From positions 1 to 40,730 of the forward strand of contig JAJRYY010000164.1 of the NCBI GenBank assembly GCA_024275565.1: a stretch of DNA of 40,730 bases, written 5' to 3'. The translations under genes were made by a program, and so were the position numbers. This document shows, one piece after another, positions 17,998 through 26,434 of the stretch. The first letter of the stretch is position 1. Every line of letters begins with the position of its first letter. The DNA comes from Planctomycetota bacterium. GTDB lineage: Bacteria > Planctomycetota > Phycisphaerae > UBA1845. Under the pieces are notes generated by a model, which was not told the origin of the DNA, ran no database searches, and was given only the letters and a program-made list of their open reading frames with translations.

Positions 17998-18915
17998 GTG
18001 TTTTCAGTTGCTGCTTCAAATACGCAGAATGATGACGCATCCAGAGTGCAGAATGGTGGCGCATCCAGTGTGCGGGTCGGTGCTGCGGATGAATTGGCAT
18101 CCGTCTGGTATTCGCTGCCGGTGGAGCTTTGGGCATATCGTCATCTGCTGGCAAGCCTGACGGTCCGAGAACTGCGTATCCGCTACAAACAGTCGCTTCT
18201 TGGCGTCGGGTGGGCAGTGTGCGTGCCGCTGAGCATGATGCTGATCTTCACGTTCGTCTTTACGCGGGCGATTAAAGTGGCACCGGAAATGAGGATCGAA
18301 ATGCCCTACGCACTGTTCGCGTACGTCGGGCTGGTCCCGTGGACATTTTTTGCAGCAGGACTGAACGGATCGGTCAATTCGCTGGTGGCCAACCGCAACC
18401 TCGTGACCAAGGTCTACTTCCCGCGCGAGGTTCTGCCGTTGTCTGCCATCGGAGCAGCATTCGCGGATTTCTGCGTCGCGGGCAGTGTGGTCGTCGGGTT
18501 GATCGCCTATTTCCATGTCTTCGGCGACTGGTCCTTTTCACCGAATGCGACGGTCCTGTTCATACCCGTGATCGTCGCGGTTCAGACCGCATTCATGATA
18601 GGCCTGGGGATGCTGCTGGCGATGGCGAATCTGTTCTATCGCGATGTGCGACAGGTGTTCGCAGTGGTGATTCAGCTTTGGATGTTTGCGACGAGTGTGG
18701 TCTATCCGATCCGCGATGACGGGTCATGGGTGGGTCGAGTCGTGGCGATGAATCCGATGACGCCGATTATCGGAGCCTACCGCGCGTGCCTCATACACGG
18801 ACAACTCCCGGAAATGTGGGGGTTCGGATATGCCACAGTCGTGTCACTCATCGTTCTCGTGCTGGGGTGGTCATGTTTTCATCGGGCGGGGTTCAAGTTT
18901 GCGGAGCGGATCTGA
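17998..18915 (+). CDS. Polysaccharide ABC transporter, permease subunit (Wzm-like)
   Basis: Inner-membrane half of an exporter that moves a lipid-linked glycan to the periplasm with the next gene product. Seen: the amphipathic element ELWAYRHLLASLTVRELRIRYKQS before the first helix, typical of ABC-2 glycan permeases, then six helices (GVGWAVCVPLSMMLIFTFVF, LVPWTFFAAGL and so on), the FPREVLPLSA segment, and the terminal FAERI. I start at GTG 17998 because AGGAGG lies five bases upstream; ATG 17971, ATG 17959 or TTG 17950 are in frame but lack a site. Residues just after the start contain two 24-bp repeats. The ATPase follows after 17 bases. First gene of the glycan operon. Confidence 0.92.
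   Translation: MFSVAASNTQNDDASRVQNGGASSVRVGAADELASVWYSLPVELWAYRHLLASLTVRELRIRYKQSLLGVGWAVCVPLSMMLIFTFVFTRAIKVAPEMRIEMPYALFAYVGLVPWTFFAAGLNGSVNSLVANRNLVTKVYFPREVLPLSAIGAAFADFCVAGSVVVGLIAYFHVFGDWSFSPNATVLFIPVIVAVQTAFMIGLGMLLAMANLFYRDVRQVFAVVIQLWMFATSVVYPIRDDGSWVGRVVAMNPMTPIIGAYRACLIHGQLPEMWGFGYATVVSLIVLVLGWSCFHRAGFKFAERI
18025..18072 (+). repeat. Two 24-bp in-frame tandem repeats near the N-terminus of the Wzm-like permease
   Basis: Units 18025-18048 and 18049-18072 encode Q-N-D/G-D/G-A-S-R/S-V twice. Confidence 0.9.
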
Positions 18916-18932
18916 TGGCAGGACGAAAATAG

Positions 18933-20174
18933 ATGAGTGATGGTCTGTTACGCATGGAGCATGTGTCCAAGCGCTTCCGCCGAGGTGTGGCGCACGACAC
19001 AATGATCGACCTCATTGCGTCAGGTGCGAAGCGTTTGATGGGTCGCCAGCGCGTGGCGTCTGAAAATGATTTCTGGGCGCTCGATGATGTGGGTTTTGAA
19101 GTTCGCGCAGGCGAGGCTGTCGGGGTGATTGGACCGAATGGTGCGGGCAAAAGCACTGCCCTGAAGTTGATAGCCGGAATCATGCGACCTGACCATGGGC
19201 GGATCGAAACACGGGGTCGGATCACCGCCCTGATCGAAATTAACGCGGGGTTTCACGGCGATCTGACCGGTCGCGAAAACATCTATATGAACGGTGCAAT
19301 CCTCGGGATGCGCCGACGGGAGATCGACCGGAAATTCGACGACATCATCTCTTTCAGTGGTATTGCCGATTTTATCGACACACCCGTCAAGCGGTACAGC
19401 TCGGGCATGCAGGCGAGGCTCGGTTTCAGTGTGGCTGCCCATGTGGACCCGGACGTTCTGCTGGTGGACGAGGTTCTGGGCGTCGGCGATTTACTCTTTC
19501 GCCAACGTTGCATTCAGCGGATGCGCGAGCTGGTCGATGGCGGCGTTGCGCTTGTGTTCGTCACGCATCATATTGAGTTGATGCAGGCGTTCTGCACGCG
19601 ATCGGTCGTTCTGGACAAGGGGCGACTCGTGCATGACGGCGACACCGACCGGGCTGTCTCTGCCTACATGGAAGCGTTGAAGGGTGGCGTGGAACTGGTA
19701 CCAGCCGCACTGAGCAACAAGCCGGGGGAGGTTACGGGATGTCGTATCTGCAGCGCTGGTGGCAAGGAAATGCTGGTGGGCAAACCGGGTGACCCGCTGG
19801 AGGTGGAAGTAACGTTCGAGCTGTCTCAACCCGTGCAGCGGTTGTCCATCGAGCTGGATGTTCGGCGAGACCTTGCTGCACAGGTGGCGACGTTCAATTC
19901 CGTACATCAGGGCATAACCTTCGACGCCTCTTCCGGTGCCAATTCAGTGACACTTTCATTGCCGGAGTTGCCCCTGGCTGGCGGGCAGTATTTCTGGCAG
20001 GTGGTGTTGCAGGATGCGGACACCAGCAAGGTCGTCGCGATTTCCGGATACCAGTATTCCTATGTGATCGAGGACGGCGGGCGATCGACGGGTCTGCTAA
20101 GTTTGCCACACGAATGGTTGCATCATCAGGGCGCATGTGACCCGCCATCGGCTGTGCTGGCAGGGGTGACGTAG
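18933..20174 (+). CDS. Polysaccharide ABC transporter, ATP-binding subunit with C-terminal glycan-recognition domain (Wzt-like)
   Basis: Cytosolic ATPase of the glycan exporter. Seen: Walker A GPNGAGKS (67-74), ITALIEINAGFHGDLTGREN typical of the Wzt/TagH subfamily, signature YSSGMQARL (155-163), Walker B DVLLVDEVLGVGD (174-186), and the switch His in FVTHH. From about residue 255 a second domain follows (beta-rich, KPGDPLEVEVTFELSQPVQR and LPLAGGQYFWQVVLQD), matching the Wzt C-terminal fold that recognises the terminal modification of the glycan before export. Known from O-antigen systems: such domains bind a capped chain end, which here could be a carbamoylated or methylated sugar made by downstream genes. 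ATG 18933 lies 17 bases after the permease. Confidence 0.94.
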   Translation: MSDGLLRMEHVSKRFRRGVAHDTMIDLIASGAKRLMGRQRVASENDFWALDDVGFEVRAGEAVGVIGPNGAGKSTALKLIAGIMRPDHGRIETRGRITALIEINAGFHGDLTGRENIYMNGAILGMRRREIDRKFDDIISFSGIADFIDTPVKRYSSGMQARLGFSVAAHVDPDVLLVDEVLGVGDLLFRQRCIQRMRELVDGGVALVFVTHHIELMQAFCTRSVVLDKGRLVHDGDTDRAVSAYMEALKGGVELVPAALSNKPGEVTGCRICSAGGKEMLVGKPGDPLEVEVTFELSQPVQRLSIELDVRRDLAAQVATFNSVHQGITFDASSGANSVTLSLPELPLAGGQYFWQVVLQDADTSKVVAISGYQYSYVIEDGGRSTGLLSLPHEWLHHQGACDPPSAVLAGVT

Positions 20175-20220
20175 TGTCGTCGGCAGGTGGATCGTCAGCT
20201 CTACATGTCAGGGTGCGGGT

Positions 20221-21354
20221 ATGAACATTGCGATGCTGGGACCGTCGGACATGGTGCATCTGCGCCGGATCGTGACGAGTCTGTCACATCTGGGACATCG
20301 CGTTCACGTCATTTCGCATAAATCTGAATCCATCCCGGGCGCAACATTCGAGCATTTCGAGGTACCCGGTCCGAGCCTGAAATATCCCCATCGCTGGCGG
20401 CGACGATGGGAAAAGTCTATATGCGACGTGTTTCGGCGGTTCGACGTCGTGTGTGTGCATTTTCTCGCGGACTGGGGGATCACCCAGAAAGCAGTTTCGC
20501 TCGGACGACTGGTCGTCAAACCGTACGGATCCGACATCGTCACCCCCCCCGGAATGACAGCGAATTCCGAAACGATGTCACTCAACCAGTCCCTCCTTCG
20601 CCACGCCCACGCTGTCACATGTGCAAGCCCATATTTTGCGAAATGCGTGGCAGACTACGCAAATCTGGATCCGGATAAGATCGCAGTCATCCCGGACGGT
20701 GTTGATTTGCGTATGTTTCATCCGCAAAATCGGCGATCGCATGATGGGGTGGTTGTGGGGTTTCACAAAGGTTTTCACGCGGTGTATGACCCGAAAATGA
20801 TGGTGCGGGCAGCTTCGATCGTTGCAGATGCTCGCCCTGCGGTACGATTCGAGTTTGTTGGGGATGGACCCATGCGCGAGGAGTGCCAGGATCTGGCACT
20901 TTCGATCGGTGCTGGTCGTTGTATCGAGTGGATCGACAGGTTGTCGCCCGAAGCGCTGGTGGATCGCATGGCATACTGGGATCTGGTGGCGGTTTCTTCC
21001 GTACATGAAACGCTGTGTGTGGCCGCGATTGAAGCAGGTGCGATGGGAATACCTGTGGTAGCGACCCGCGCTGGTGGGTTGTGTGAGACGGTGCGGGATG
21101 GTGAAACCGGGGTGCTGGTGGAGACGGGTGATGCGGAGGCGATGGGTGCAGCGATCGTAACATTATCGGACGATGGTGCGACACGCTGGGCGATGGGTCG
21201 CGGCGGTCGAAAGTGGGTTGAGGAGCGGTATGACTGGGCTGACAGTGTTGCCAGGTGGGATCGGCTGTTGCATGAGGTTGCTGGTGGGTCGTGTTCCGGA
21301 TCGGGGAAGTTTGAAGGCGGTCGCGGGCAGGAAGTTGCTTCCACTATAGGGTAG
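20221..21354 (+). CDS. Glycosyltransferase, GT4-like (GT-B fold)
   Basis: A 377-residue transferase that adds a sugar from an activated donor, probably in the cytosol at the membrane. Two Rossmann-like domains: the N-terminal MNIAMLGPSDMVHLRRIVTS with VVKPYGSDIV, and a donor domain starting near IAVIPDGVDLRMFHP, with VRFEFVGDGPMREE and the E-x7-E motif at E263 and E271 (HETLCVAAIE) that binds the nucleotide sugar. GIPVVATRAGG is typical of the family. The last 25 residues are a Gly/Ser-rich tail outside the fold. Start ATG 20221, 46 bases after the ATPase gene. Sugar and acceptor cannot be named. Confidence 0.93.
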   Translation: MNIAMLGPSDMVHLRRIVTSLSHLGHRVHVISHKSESIPGATFEHFEVPGPSLKYPHRWRRRWEKSICDVFRRFDVVCVHFLADWGITQKAVSLGRLVVKPYGSDIVTPPGMTANSETMSLNQSLLRHAHAVTCASPYFAKCVADYANLDPDKIAVIPDGVDLRMFHPQNRRSHDGVVVGFHKGFHAVYDPKMMVRAASIVADARPAVRFEFVGDGPMREECQDLALSIGAGRCIEWIDRLSPEALVDRMAYWDLVAVSSVHETLCVAAIEAGAMGIPVVATRAGGLCETVRDGETGVLVETGDAEAMGAAIVTLSDDGATRWAMGRGGRKWVEERYDWADSVARWDRLLHEVAGGSCSGSGKFEGGRGQEVASTIG

Positions 21355-21427
21355 GACTGACCGATAACACACGCTGGGATTGGGTTAAACCGCATTGGAT
21401 GCGGATGATTGAATTGGAGGTCAGAAC

Positions 21428-22621
21428 GTGGCATCAGCATTGGCGGGCGTGAAAAAGGCGGCGTTGGAGGGGTATCTGTCGTTGTGTTCAGCCGACGCGC
21501 GTCGGTTGAAGGATGTGGATCGTCATAGTTTGCGGCGATGTACGCCCGGGTCGCATGAGACCCATTTGCGCGCTGCGATGGACTGGTTGTGTCGGGCGCA
21601 CGACGTGGGGCTGGATGATGGTGTGTCTGCCATGTATTCGCTGGCTGAGGGGTGGCTGGGGTCATACCCGGAGACGACGGGGTACATGATTCCGACATTC
21701 TGGGACGCTGCTCAGGCGTCAGAGAATGATGCATATCGCGAGCGGGCAGTGGAGATGGCAGACTGGCTGCTGCTGTGTCAGCGCAAGGATGGTTCGTTTC
21801 CGGGTTCGTTCATGGGTCAGCTATCCGAATCGCGGGTGTTCAATACGGGGCAGATTATCTTTGGGTTGTTGCGGACAGGGCTTGAGACGGGTGATCGTCG
21901 GTACGTGGCAGCCGCTCGACGGGCAGGCCATTGGTTGCTCGGGATGCAGGGTGGTGATGGTGCATGGCGTCAGGCGACGCTGAATGATTGCGAACATGCG
22001 TACAACGTTCGGACAGCCTGGGCGCTGGTTCAGCTTGGGACGGTAACGGGCGAGCTTCGGTTTACGCTTGCGGGGTTGTCCAATGCGGACTGGACGCTGG
22101 GTCAGCAGACGGATGCGGGCTGGTTTGAGCAGAACGCGTTTGAACCCGGCGAGGAGGAGAGCAATCTTCACACATTGTGCTATTGCATGAGGGGTTTGAT
22201 CGAGGTGGGATCTGCCTGTGGATATGAGCGGTATGTTGAGGCTGGTGCCCGGACTGCAGCTGCGTTGCGGGATCAGTGGTTTGCGGAGGGGCATGTGTAT
22301 GGTGGATATGCCCGGGACTGGTCGAGCGCGGAGTCGTGGCGATGTCTTCCGGGCGAGGCGCAGCTTGCGATCGTGTGGATGCGACTTGCTCAGATAACGG
22401 GTGAGAACGCCTTCGCGGATGCTGCTCGTGAGCTGATCGAGGAGGTGAAGGCGTGTCAGATAATGGACCCGGAGAACGCAGATATGCACGGCGGAATCAG
22501 TGGATCGTATCCGATCAATGGTCCATATGAACGGTATTGCGTTGTGAACTGGGGTGCGAAGTTTCTGGCGGATGCGTTGATGATGATGGAGGGTGACGGT
22601 GAGTCCTGCCCGACGGGATAA
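21428..22621 (+). CDS. Alpha/alpha-toroid (six-hairpin-type) protein of the glycan cluster
   Basis: A 397-residue soluble protein, GTG start 21428 with GGAGG seven bases upstream. It is made of repeated helix pairs: THLRAAMDWLCRAHD, YRERAVEMADWLLLCQRKDGS, FNTGQIIFGLLRTG, YVAAARRAGHWLLGMQGGDG, and others, the pattern of alpha/alpha toroid proteins (terpenoid-cyclase/six-hairpin glycosidase fold). Conserved-looking Trp/Asp/Gly pockets (GWFEQNAFEPGEEESNLHTL, NGPYERYCVVNWGAKF) could line an active site, so it may be a glycan lyase, epimerase or hydrolase; I cannot say which. Similar proteins in polysaccharide clusters are often misnamed. It overlaps the start of the carbamoyltransferase by 23 bases, implying coupled translation. 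Confidence 0.8.
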   Translation: MASALAGVKKAALEGYLSLCSADARRLKDVDRHSLRRCTPGSHETHLRAAMDWLCRAHDVGLDDGVSAMYSLAEGWLGSYPETTGYMIPTFWDAAQASENDAYRERAVEMADWLLLCQRKDGSFPGSFMGQLSESRVFNTGQIIFGLLRTGLETGDRRYVAAARRAGHWLLGMQGGDGAWRQATLNDCEHAYNVRTAWALVQLGTVTGELRFTLAGLSNADWTLGQQTDAGWFEQNAFEPGEEESNLHTLCYCMRGLIEVGSACGYERYVEAGARTAAALRDQWFAEGHVYGGYARDWSSAESWRCLPGEAQLAIVWMRLAQITGENAFADAARELIEEVKACQIMDPENADMHGGISGSYPINGPYERYCVVNWGAKFLADALMMMEGDGESCPTG

Positions 22622-24482
22622 GCATGATGGAAGCGTGATCGGATATCACGATAGCCATAGCGCAAGTGCTGCGCTGGTGGCGTCGGATGGGCGTCCGCTG
22701 TACGCGTCGGCTGAGGAGCGGTTCTCGAAGCGGAAGCTGCAGAAAGGGTATCCATCCGGGGCGATCGCGGATTTGCGGCGACGGTTTGATGTGCTTGACA
22801 GCCAAGTGTGCTACGTCGATCTGCCGCTGGGGGCGAAGGTTTCGCGAAATGCGGAGCTGGTCTGGAACAGCTGGGCGAAGAGGCTGAACTGCGAGAAAAG
22901 TGCAGGGGCGCTGGTAGGAACGCTGTCGCGACGGGTTGCGAATGGGCAGGTCGATGGGATTGTGGGGGTGGATGAGGCGCCGAAAAACGGCGGTGGAGAA
23001 CCCGGCAGACATGACGGTGGAGAATCCGGCAGGAATGACGGTAGGGAGTTCGTCAGGAATTCGGACGCGAAGATTGGATATGACTCGCTTTGTGAGCATC
23101 ACACCGCACACGCAGCCAGCGCATACTATCCGTCAGGATTTGAGGACGCGGTGGTTCTGACGATCGACGGTGTGGGTGATTGCCTTTCAGGGTGCATTTT
23201 TGAGGGACGGGCGGGGCGACTCACGCTGCAGAAGAAATTCTATTACAACGAACTGACGGTCGGGGCGGATTACGAAACATTCACAGCCATGATGGGATTC
23301 AACCCGGATCGCCATTGTGGGAAGATCACGGGACTGGCTGCCTGCGGTCGTCACAATCAGGTTTGTATTTCCACGCTGGATGCGTTTTTATCGGACTCGT
23401 GGCGTCGTGGAAATCGCAATTTCTTTGACCGGATGCATGGCGTCGAAGCGGATGCGACCATCGCGGAATTGCGTGGTTTTCGTGATTCACGTTTCGGGGC
23501 GTTCTCGCGTGAAGATCTGTCGTATGCGATGCAGCACCTGGCTGAGGAGCGGGTACTTTCGCTGATCCGTGAACACATATCGGACGTTCGCGGGCGGGAT
23601 ATTGCGCTTGCGGGCGGGGTATTTGCCAACGTCCGGATCAATCAGAAAATCAAGCAGCTCGGGTTTCGGCGGATCTTCATACAACCAGCCATGGACGATG
23701 GCGGGCTGGCGTTTGGAGCAGCCTTGCATCATTTGAGCGAAACAGCACCGCCGTTGAGCGGAACGGCACCGCTGCGACCGATGCGGATGGAGAACGCCTT
23801 TCTCGGACCCGGTTTTGATGACGACCATATTCGCGAATGCCTCGACCTGACCGGTGTGCGTTATGAACGCGTCGGGAACATTGCTTATGCGGTCGCAAAA
23901 TTGATCGCAGCAGGCAAGGTCGTGGGGCGGTTTGACGGGCGAATGGAATTCGGACCAAGGGCGCTTGGCAACCGGTCGATCCTGTGTGATACGCGTGATC
24001 CGACGATCAACGATTGGCTGAACCAGCGGTTGCAGCGAACAGAATTCATGCCGTTCGCACCGGCGACGCTGCTCGAGCACGCGGAGCAGTGCTACACCGA
24101 AATCGAGGGTTGCGAACACGCCGCGGAGTTCATGACGATCACGTTCGATTGTACCAATTTCATGCGCGAGATGAGCCCTGCCGTGGTGCATATCGATGGT
24201 ACCGCCCGAGCGCAGTTTGTGCGCGAGGGGAGCAACCCAGGCCTGCACGAAATTGTGTCAGAATATGTAAAACTGACAGGGATTCCGTCGGTGCTGAATA
24301 CGAGTTTCAACATGCACGAATCACCGATCATCGCCACACCGGAGGACGCGATCCAAACGTTCCGCGACGGGCGGCTGGATTATCTGGCGATCGGACCGTT
24401 TCTGGCAAATGCGAAAAATCTATCGAAACGCCGCCAAAATGCGACGCAGGGGTCGTCGAAATCAATGGCAGCCGCCTGCTAA
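22599..24482 (+). CDS. O-carbamoyltransferase (NodU/TobZ/CmcH family)
   Basis: Transfers a carbamoyl group from carbamoyl phosphate, through carbamoyl-AMP, to a sugar hydroxyl. Seen: the Kae1-like N-terminal domain with VIGYHDSHSASAALV, the metal-site histidines CEHHTAHAASAYY, the ATP-site TIDGVGD, and LAGGVFANVRINQKI. The C-terminal YrdC-like/carbamoyl domain has RMEFGPRALGNRSILCD, EFMPFAP and LNTSFNMHESPI. 627 residues, within the family range. I start at GTG 22599 (GGAGG six bases upstream) rather than GTG 22593, which touches that site. Residues near 132-155 contain an insert encoded by three 24-bp repeats. The enzyme probably decorates the glycan exported by the Wzm/Wzt pair. Confidence 0.95.
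   Translation: MSPARRDKHDGSVIGYHDSHSASAALVASDGRPLYASAEERFSKRKLQKGYPSGAIADLRRRFDVLDSQVCYVDLPLGAKVSRNAELVWNSWAKRLNCEKSAGALVGTLSRRVANGQVDGIVGVDEAPKNGGGEPGRHDGGESGRNDGREFVRNSDAKIGYDSLCEHHTAHAASAYYPSGFEDAVVLTIDGVGDCLSGCIFEGRAGRLTLQKKFYYNELTVGADYETFTAMMGFNPDRHCGKITGLAACGRHNQVCISTLDAFLSDSWRRGNRNFFDRMHGVEADATIAELRGFRDSRFGAFSREDLSYAMQHLAEERVLSLIREHISDVRGRDIALAGGVFANVRINQKIKQLGFRRIFIQPAMDDGGLAFGAALHHLSETAPPLSGTAPLRPMRMENAFLGPGFDDDHIRECLDLTGVRYERVGNIAYAVAKLIAAGKVVGRFDGRMEFGPRALGNRSILCDTRDPTINDWLNQRLQRTEFMPFAPATLLEHAEQCYTEIEGCEHAAEFMTITFDCTNFMREMSPAVVHIDGTARAQFVREGSNPGLHEIVSEYVKLTGIPSVLNTSFNMHESPIIATPEDAIQTFRDGRLDYLAIGPFLANAKNLSKRRQNATQGSSKSMAAAC
22992..23063 (+). repeat. Three 24-bp in-frame tandem repeats in the carbamoyltransferase
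   Basis: Units 22992-23015, 23016-23039 and 23040-23063 encode a Gly/Glu/Asp/Arg-rich hydrophilic insert before the metal-site histidines. Confidence 0.85.
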
Positions 24483-24509
24483 GACACGCATCGAAGGAGA
24501 AGGTCCGCA

Positions 24510-25574
24510 TTGGATTCGCCGGTTCGAGATATTGAAGTTTCTGTGGTAATGACAGCGTTAAACGACGTAGCTGGCTGCGCGGTCGTGTTAAATTCGCTCG
24601 CGGACCAGTCGCGGCGACCGGATGAAATTCTGATCGTGGATGGCGGATCGTGTGCATCGACATTGTCGCAGTTGCGGGCGATGTGCGAAGGGGATGAGCG
24701 CGTCCGACTGATCGAAGCAGGTCCGTGCAACATCGCACGAGGACGCAACATTGGCATCAAAGCTGCTCGGGGGCGGATCATTGCCACAACGGATTGCGGG
24801 TGTCGATTGGACGCTGGCTGGCTGGCAGCGCTAATGCGTCCGTTTGATGAAGATACTAAGGTGGCGTTCGTGGGCGGCGTATACAAAGTTGATGCGCGAT
24901 CGCTCTTTGAGGAGGTCGTCGGGCTTGCAACCATGCCGGGGCAGATGTCGCCGGTGGACGAAAAGCGGTTCAAACCATCAGCCCGGTCGATGGCGTTCAC
25001 AAAAGCACTGGCCACACAGGTCGGCGGATTCCCGGAATGGTTGTATACGGCTGAGGACACTTTGTTTGACGTGAAGCTGGCTGAAATGGGGGCAACATCG
25101 CGCCTGGCGAAAGATGCTGTTGCATTCTGGCGGCCACGGAGCAGCCTCAAAGCGGTGGCGAAACAGTTCTATCTATACGGTCGCGGCGGCGGGCATGTAC
25201 AGCTGGACCCGTCAGGAACACGCTACAATCTCCGAAATCTGACGCTTCTTCTGCTCGCTATCAGTGCCACTCTCCTGTCACCCATTGCATGGTTCGCGGT
25301 ACTGGGATTGATCGGTTATTTCTACATATACGCATTCAGCAGTGCAGCCAGGCGTGTTGCGAGGCGAACCAGACGCTTGACCGCATATCCGATCTGTATT
25401 GCAATTCTCGTAACGGTCCTGCTGGCCGACGCGGTCGGTTATTGCGTCGGATCGTGGCAACGTCACCGACATCCGGAGGTGTACCGCGATCAACTGGAAC
25501 GGTATCTGGGGCGAGGCGTTGCGATCAGCACGGGAAGCGGATCAGCCATGCTCGCAAAGGGAAGCACCGCATGA
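24510..25574 (+). CDS. Glycosyltransferase family 2 protein with C-terminal membrane helices
   Basis: GT-A fold transferase, 354 residues. Seen: the start VSVVMTALNDVAGCAVVLNSL, donor-binding EILIVDGGS, ARGRNIGIKAARGRIIATTD (DCGC in place of DxD), and GGFPEWLYTAEDTLFDVKL with the ED catalytic-base motif. Two or three helices near 250-310 (LTLLLLAISATLLSPIAWFA and TAYPICIAILVTVLLADAVG) fix it to the membrane. TTG start 24510 follows AAGGAG by ten bases. It overlaps the methyltransferase by four bases (ATGA). The C-terminal tail ends in Ser/Gly/Ala repeats outside the fold. Confidence 0.92.
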   Translation: MDSPVRDIEVSVVMTALNDVAGCAVVLNSLADQSRRPDEILIVDGGSCASTLSQLRAMCEGDERVRLIEAGPCNIARGRNIGIKAARGRIIATTDCGCRLDAGWLAALMRPFDEDTKVAFVGGVYKVDARSLFEEVVGLATMPGQMSPVDEKRFKPSARSMAFTKALATQVGGFPEWLYTAEDTLFDVKLAEMGATSRLAKDAVAFWRPRSSLKAVAKQFYLYGRGGGHVQLDPSGTRYNLRNLTLLLLAISATLLSPIAWFAVLGLIGYFYIYAFSSAARRVARRTRRLTAYPICIAILVTVLLADAVGYCVGSWQRHRHPEVYRDQLERYLGRGVAISTGSGSAMLAKGSTA

Positions 25575-26434
25575 GTGCATCAACTTTGTCACGCCCAGCA
25601 GGCAGTACGACAGCCGACGGGCGATCGGTCTGGGATCGAATATGGCGCGAAGCGACCCCCGCACCGAAGGATGACGCTGTCCTCGAACGCGAGCGGAATG
25701 GGGAGCGATGGGCATTTGCGAAGCAGGTTTTAATATCACAATTCGGCACCCTGGAAGGGCTTCGATGCGTCGAGCTTGGCGCGGGTCGTGGAGATTTTTC
25801 AGCATTGCTGGCCGCGGATGGTGCAGATGTAACGCTTGTTGACTACAGCGAACGGGCGATGGAGCAGGCAAAATCACGGTTCGATCGACTGCGATTGCAG
25901 GGTCGGTTCGTGTTGCGTGATGTGTTTGAACTGGGGCTGGACAAAACCGATTCGGGCATGACCAATGCCTTTGACGTTTCAGTGTCACTGGGTGTCATTG
26001 AGCATTTTCGAGGTCGGCGACGGACGGAGATTGTAGCAGCCCATGCTCGCGTACTTCGACCGGGCGGTATGACAGTCATCAGCGTCCCCCATGCACACTG
26101 CCCACCCTATCGTCTCTGGAAGATGGCCCTGGAGATGCGCGGATGGTGGCCTTATGGACTGGAGATTCCGTATTCACATCGTGAGTTGTCGCAGCGCATC
26201 GAGCGGGTCGGGCTGTCACCGGTCGCATCACACTGTTGCGGTTTGTGGCGATCGGTGGGAGATCATGTACTGGGCGGATTGTTCCGAATACGCTGCGGTG
26301 ATCTCGACAGACCTTCGATACTGGACGACTGGTTCGGCAGCATGTTGACACTATATGCAATGAACGGGGCAGCCATAAAATCATCGACGACATTGAAATC
26401 ATCGACGACATGGGCCAAAGGGGCAGACGAATGA
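25571..26434 (+). CDS. Class I SAM-dependent methyltransferase
   Basis: A 287-residue methyltransferase, likely modifying the glycan or its lipid carrier. Motif I is VELGAGRGDFSALLAADG, followed by VTLVDYSERAMEQAKSRF, motif IV-like DVSVSLGVIEHF, and RVLRPGGMTVISVPH. The C-terminal half (PYSHRELSQRIERVGLS) is the family's usual substrate-facing region. ATG 25571 overlaps the GT2 stop (ATGA), so translation is coupled. Near the C-terminus IKSSTTLKSSTT is encoded by two 18-bp repeats (26378-26413). The next gene overlaps its stop by four bases. The methylation position cannot be inferred. Confidence 0.9.
   Translation: MSASTLSRPAGSTTADGRSVWDRIWREATPAPKDDAVLERERNGERWAFAKQVLISQFGTLEGLRCVELGAGRGDFSALLAADGADVTLVDYSERAMEQAKSRFDRLRLQGRFVLRDVFELGLDKTDSGMTNAFDVSVSLGVIEHFRGRRRTEIVAAHARVLRPGGMTVISVPHAHCPPYRLWKMALEMRGWWPYGLEIPYSHRELSQRIERVGLSPVASHCCGLWRSVGDHVLGGLFRIRCGDLDRPSILDDWFGSMLTLYAMNGAAIKSSTTLKSSTTWAKGADE
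26378..26413 (+). repeat. Two 18-bp in-frame repeats at the end of the methyltransferase gene
   Basis: Units 26378-26395 and 26396-26413 differ at one base and encode K-S-S-T-T-L/W twice, outside the methyltransferase fold. Confidence 0.9.
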
